NCBI RefSeq assembly: GCF_040567655.1
Contig: NZ_JBEXAC010000002.1
Span: 1,364,001-1,428,000, forward strand
DNA: 64,000 nt
Direction: 5' to 3'
Source of the DNA: Chitinophaga sp. H8
GTDB lineage: Bacteria > Bacteroidota > Bacteroidia > Chitinophagales > Chitinophagaceae
The position numbers were made by a program, and so were the translations under genes. A model generated the notes under the pieces. The model searched no databases. It was not told the DNA's origin and saw only the letters and a list, made by a program, of their open reading frames with translations. Shown in pieces: positions 62,201 through 64,000 of the stretch (positions are counted from its first letter, which is position 1; each line of letters starts with the position of its first letter).

Positions 62201-62469
62201 CAGGTGAAAATATCGTAGATGCTTCGTATATCCGGTTACGTGAAATAAGCCTGAGCTACAGATTACCACAGGCGTTGTTGAGAAGAACACCATTCGGTAA
62301 TGCATCCGTTGGTTTGTTTGGTAACAACCTGGCATTATGGACAGCAAAGGATAATATCTATGCAGACCCTGAAATCAATTCTTCCGGAGCCAGCAATGCG
62401 CAGGGTTTTGATTTTACGGCGCAACCATCCGTGCGGAATTTCGGGTTTAACCTGAAAGTGACATTCTAA
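59227..62469 (+). CDS. SusC/RagA-type TonB-dependent outer-membrane transporter
   Basis: The 1080 residues have a signal peptide (cleavage near Q-V-F-A-Q, about 24), the carboxypeptidase-regulatory-like beta domain (R-T-I-T-G-K-V-T-S-A-D-D-G-Q-P-V-I-G-A-T, about 26-110), the plug (about 115-260, with L-A-G-K-V-A-G-V-N-I-T-T and L-K-G-P-A-A-A-A-L-Y-G-S-R-A-S-N-G-A) and a C-terminal barrel ending F-N-L-K-V-T-F. Unlike the SusC at 16410-20042 it has no STN domain and no sigma/FecR pair nearby, so its control must differ. It is paired with a SusD-like gene 26 bp downstream. Substrate unknown. Confidence 0.95.
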   Translation: MLMRKSLFLLLSVLCLAAGQVFAQSRTITGKVTSADDGQPVIGATVIVKGTSTGAVTNPDGVYSIKLPDGTSSPVLVFKSVGMQQLESKLGASNTVNVVMHLDITKLTETVVTANAIRRDKRSLGYAAPIIKNDELTRGQSTSPLNALAGKVAGVNITTTASAPGSSSRIVLRGGSSIAGNNQALMVVDGVPIDNSSLLGNSDKLGKDARNNVDFGNRGNDINPDDIESISVLKGPAAAALYGSRASNGAIVITTKQGKKIDGNKKQEITFNTAVTFSNVLKLPTFQNEYGEGYYDFDPKENTSWGPKFDGKDREWGQEINGKRQSKPYVALKDNIKNFFELGKAINNNLSLSGAGEKTSYYLSLNSLNSDGIMPGGYDNYNKYGVRFNGTAQLSNKFYTSIGVNYTKINSNMIQGGQDGGSVYNTVLQTPRDIPLDKMGDLSNPYYSMGGFYDEEGNEGYGYYNAYVKSPYYILKNYKNLNDVDRVNGNFTIGYKPVEWLDIVERVGADVYSDRRRYKSPKFNFAPLDTKSGNYGPEYAQVETGKYGEDHFNLSEITHDLMVTAKKQFNKDFNASLMVGNNVRQRTFTTLQTATNTANGLVIPGWYSLDNSDGPIYSFNEYTNRRLVGLYGELNLAYKNMIFLGATARNDWSSTLPIANNSFFYPSVNGSFVFSELLNGTKASNVISYGKVRASWAQVGNDASPYLLKTYYNKTELRGGFAINTFPFNGVPGYTMGDRIGNAGLKPEITTAFEVGTEMNFFNDRISVDFSYYQNKSKDQILSTPISNATGFGFKALNTGLVQNKGVELSLRGTPIRTASGFTLELYGTYTKNDNEVLEIANGVSQVSLGGFGGMSIVAAVGKPYGTFYSEAMMRDDQGRVVINKQTGTPMKTDAVYLGSYNPDYMASAGANASYKGFSFNILFDTKQGGRFFSRTRDNMLFTGTDPETIVGGREPHVWPNSVYDDGTGKLVENTSIKFDPTSYFSGPSRATGENIVDASYIRLREISLSYRLPQALLRRTPFGNASVGLFGNNLALWTAKDNIYADPEINSSGASNAQGFDFTAQPSVRNFGFNLKVTF

Positions 62470-62495
62470 AGTTGTTAAAATTTAAAAGATTGAAA

Positions 62496-63938
62496 ATGAA
62501 AAAAGGTTATATAAAATCCGCACTGGGAGCATTAGCCATCTGTATGGTGACGACTACCGGGTGTAAAAATTTCCTGGATATTAACGATAATCCGAATGCA
62601 CCGGAAAATGCACAGGTATCTTTGATTTTACCTTCTGCGCAGGCGGGCATCTCGTTTGTGTTGGGGGGTACGTTTCAGATTTACGGTAATATCTGGAGCC
62701 AATACTGGACACAGAACTTTGGTGCTTCCCAGTATAGGTCTATAGATCAGTATCAGCCAGGTGCAGCTGATTATGACTGGCCCTGGAATAACCTGTACAG
62801 CAACTCTCTGGAAGATCTGGAGATGATCCTGAAAGAAGGCCGGTCTGACAAGAATAAACAATATGCTGCGATTGCTTTGCTGATGAAGGCATATAACTAT
62901 CAGATGCTGACAGATGCTTTTGGTGATGTGCCATTAAAAGAAGCAACAAAGGGGGATGATAATCTGAACCCTAAATATGATACACAAAAAGAAGTGTATG
63001 ACAGCATTTTTAAATACATTGACGAGGCACAAGCTATGATCGATCCTGCGTCTGCTTACCTGCCAGGTGCGGATGACCTGATCTTTGGAGGTGATATGGA
63101 GCAATGGGACAGATTTGCTAATACACTGAAATTAAGAGCTTATCTGCGCCTGCTGGATGTAGATAAAGCGAAAGCAGAAGCAGGTATTAAAGCGGTAGTA
63201 GCTAAACACAATTTCCTGGAAAGAGATGCGGAAGTGAAATACTCTGGTACTGGTGATAACCAGAACCCGGTTTATTCTGAAATTGTTCAGCTGCAGTTTA
63301 CCTCCAATTTGCTGGCAAGTGCTACCTGTGTGGATACGATGAATGCATTGCAGGACCCCAGGGTGAGCGTATTTTATCAGCCACTGGCCGCCACAGGAAA
63401 GGTAACCCCTATCGTACAGGGAGGCTTTGCGTTGATTACATCTGGTAGTTACTCTACGCCTTCTTTTGTAGTAGGAGCAAGGTATTCCAACAATAAATCA
63501 GCTATGGCACCGGTTAAATTCATTTCTGCAGCAGAAAGTTATTTCCTGCAGGCGGAAGCATCTGCTCGTGGTTATGGCGGAGGTAGTGCTTCTGGTTTGT
63601 ATGGACAAGGTATCAGTGCCAGCTTTAGCTCTTATGATATAGCTGAAGGCTCTTATGTAGCTGACAGAGTAGCCGCATTTCCGGCAGCAGCAGAAGGACG
63701 TATCAGGGACATCATTACCCAGAAATACTTTGCTATGTGCGGTAATCAGGGTTTTGAGGCATGGACTGAATATCGTCGTACCGGATATCCCAGCTTCCTG
63801 ATCAAGTCAAAAGCTTCGATTTACAATGATGACAGCAAACCACAGCGTTTCCTGTATCCAAGTTCAGAAGTGACCAACAATGGTAACTTCCCGGGTTCCA
63901 AGTTGCTTACCGACAAAGTATGGTGGGATACTAAATAA
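62496..63938 (+). CDS. SusD/RagB-like nutrient-binding lipoprotein
   Basis: The 480 residues are counted from the ATG at 62496; a TTG at 62472 would add eight residues and spoil the signal peptide. The lipobox is T-T-T-G-C-K-N-F-L-D-I-N-D-N-P-N, the SusD-like_2 style start. A helical TPR-like body follows (K-Q-Y-A-A-I-A-L-L-M-K-A-Y-N-Y-Q-M-L-T-D near 130, D-V-P-L-K-E-A), and near the end A-E-S-Y-F-L-Q-A-E-A and F-E-A-W-T-E-Y-R-R-T-G-Y-P are family marks. It caps the SusC-like barrel. A strong terminator closes the pair. Confidence 0.93.
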   Translation: MKKGYIKSALGALAICMVTTTGCKNFLDINDNPNAPENAQVSLILPSAQAGISFVLGGTFQIYGNIWSQYWTQNFGASQYRSIDQYQPGAADYDWPWNNLYSNSLEDLEMILKEGRSDKNKQYAAIALLMKAYNYQMLTDAFGDVPLKEATKGDDNLNPKYDTQKEVYDSIFKYIDEAQAMIDPASAYLPGADDLIFGGDMEQWDRFANTLKLRAYLRLLDVDKAKAEAGIKAVVAKHNFLERDAEVKYSGTGDNQNPVYSEIVQLQFTSNLLASATCVDTMNALQDPRVSVFYQPLAATGKVTPIVQGGFALITSGSYSTPSFVVGARYSNNKSAMAPVKFISAAESYFLQAEASARGYGGGSASGLYGQGISASFSSYDIAEGSYVADRVAAFPAAAEGRIRDIITQKYFAMCGNQGFEAWTEYRRTGYPSFLIKSKASIYNDDSKPQRFLYPSSEVTNNGNFPGSKLLTDKVWWDTK

Positions 63939-63959
63939 TTATTTTTTTATAAAGTGTGA

Positions 63960-63990
63960 AAGGGGGAGCATGACGCTCCCCCTTTTTTTG
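63960..63990 (+). terminator. Terminator of the second susCD pair
   Basis: AAGGGGGAGC (63960-63969) pairs perfectly with GCTCCCCCTT (63975-63984) across a 5-nt loop and leads into a T run. Confidence 0.88.
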
Positions 63991-64000
63991 TGCATAAATG

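Overview
The window looks like the chromosome of a Bacteroidota bacterium of the Chitinophagaceae type (Chitinophaga-like). Evidence is the type IX secretion / gliding operon gldKLMN, a separate porZ gene, two SusC/SusD outer-membrane uptake loci, an ECF sigma factor with a FecR anti-sigma factor, and house-keeping pairs I know from this phylum (DUF4783-nadC, DUF4271-hemD, rsfS-ftsH). Start regions carry the Bacteroidota -7 element TAnnTTTG and mostly lack Shine-Dalgarno sequences. Several genes start with TTG or GTG. I see no rRNA, tRNA, CRISPR array, prophage or intact insertion sequence.

Layout. 1-2.4 kb: the 3' part of a serine hydrolase/polysaccharide deacetylase fusion and a fatty acid hydroxylase. 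2.4-9.9 kb, minus strand: two uncharacterised proteins with a TIGR02757 protein, a cystathionine gamma-synthase/lyase with a structured leader, a DUF2911 protein, an ACP phosphodiesterase, an alpha/beta hydrolase and a TPR-like protein. 10.1-11.7 kb, plus strand: a PepSY-like periplasmic protein and a deoxyhypusine-synthase-like enzyme. 11.8-21.1 kb, minus strand: a regulated uptake locus (FecR, STN-containing SusC, SusD, HExxH zinc lipoprotein, DUF4302 lipoprotein), with an ECF sigma gene beyond its 3' end. 21.6-26.9 kb: hemW, a DUF4271 protein, hemD and a DUF255 thioredoxin-fold protein. 27.2-32.1 kb: gldK-gldL-gldM-gldN, the type IX core and motor. 32.3-39.3 kb: a Crp-like regulator, a DinB-fold protein, uvrC with a lipoprotein, a LVIVD-repeat lipoprotein and gpmI. 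39.7-46.5 kb: DUF4783, nadC, a diacylglycerol-kinase-like gene, SUI1/yciH, an aldo/keto reductase, an AraC regulator and a GT39 glycosyltransferase. 46.5-57.5 kb: birA, rsfS, ftsH, a LUD protein, lpxH, recO, porZ and an RND/MMPL exporter. 57.8-64 kb: a transposase-derived protein that looks catalytically dead, then a second SusC/SusD pair closed by a strong terminator.

The signals that gene annotation does not explain are these. (1) A dispersed intergenic repeat family is built from 7-bp units (TTAGCTN). Two long copies, at 21.1 and 54.7 kb, have inverted heptamer arms, an inverted 10-mer AATGCAGCGR next to each arm, and a core of 11-bp tandem units (TATGCTTTAAC). Three shorter relatives lie at 7.6, 32.1 and 39.3 kb. 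(2) Three genes have an exact TAnnTTTG box ending exactly 4 nt before the ATG, and a fourth has a near match at the same spacing; this predicts leaderless mRNAs. (3) An ISXO2/IS1595-like protein has lost its catalytic triad. (4) The met gene has a foldable leader with competing pairings. (5) A deoxyhypusine-synthase-like enzyme has altered amine-site residues.

The uptake loci and T9SS genes fit a surface-active polymer or peptide scavenger: TonB-dependent import through SusCD, plus T9SS export and anchoring of surface enzymes. The substrates of the two SusCD systems cannot be read from the sequence.
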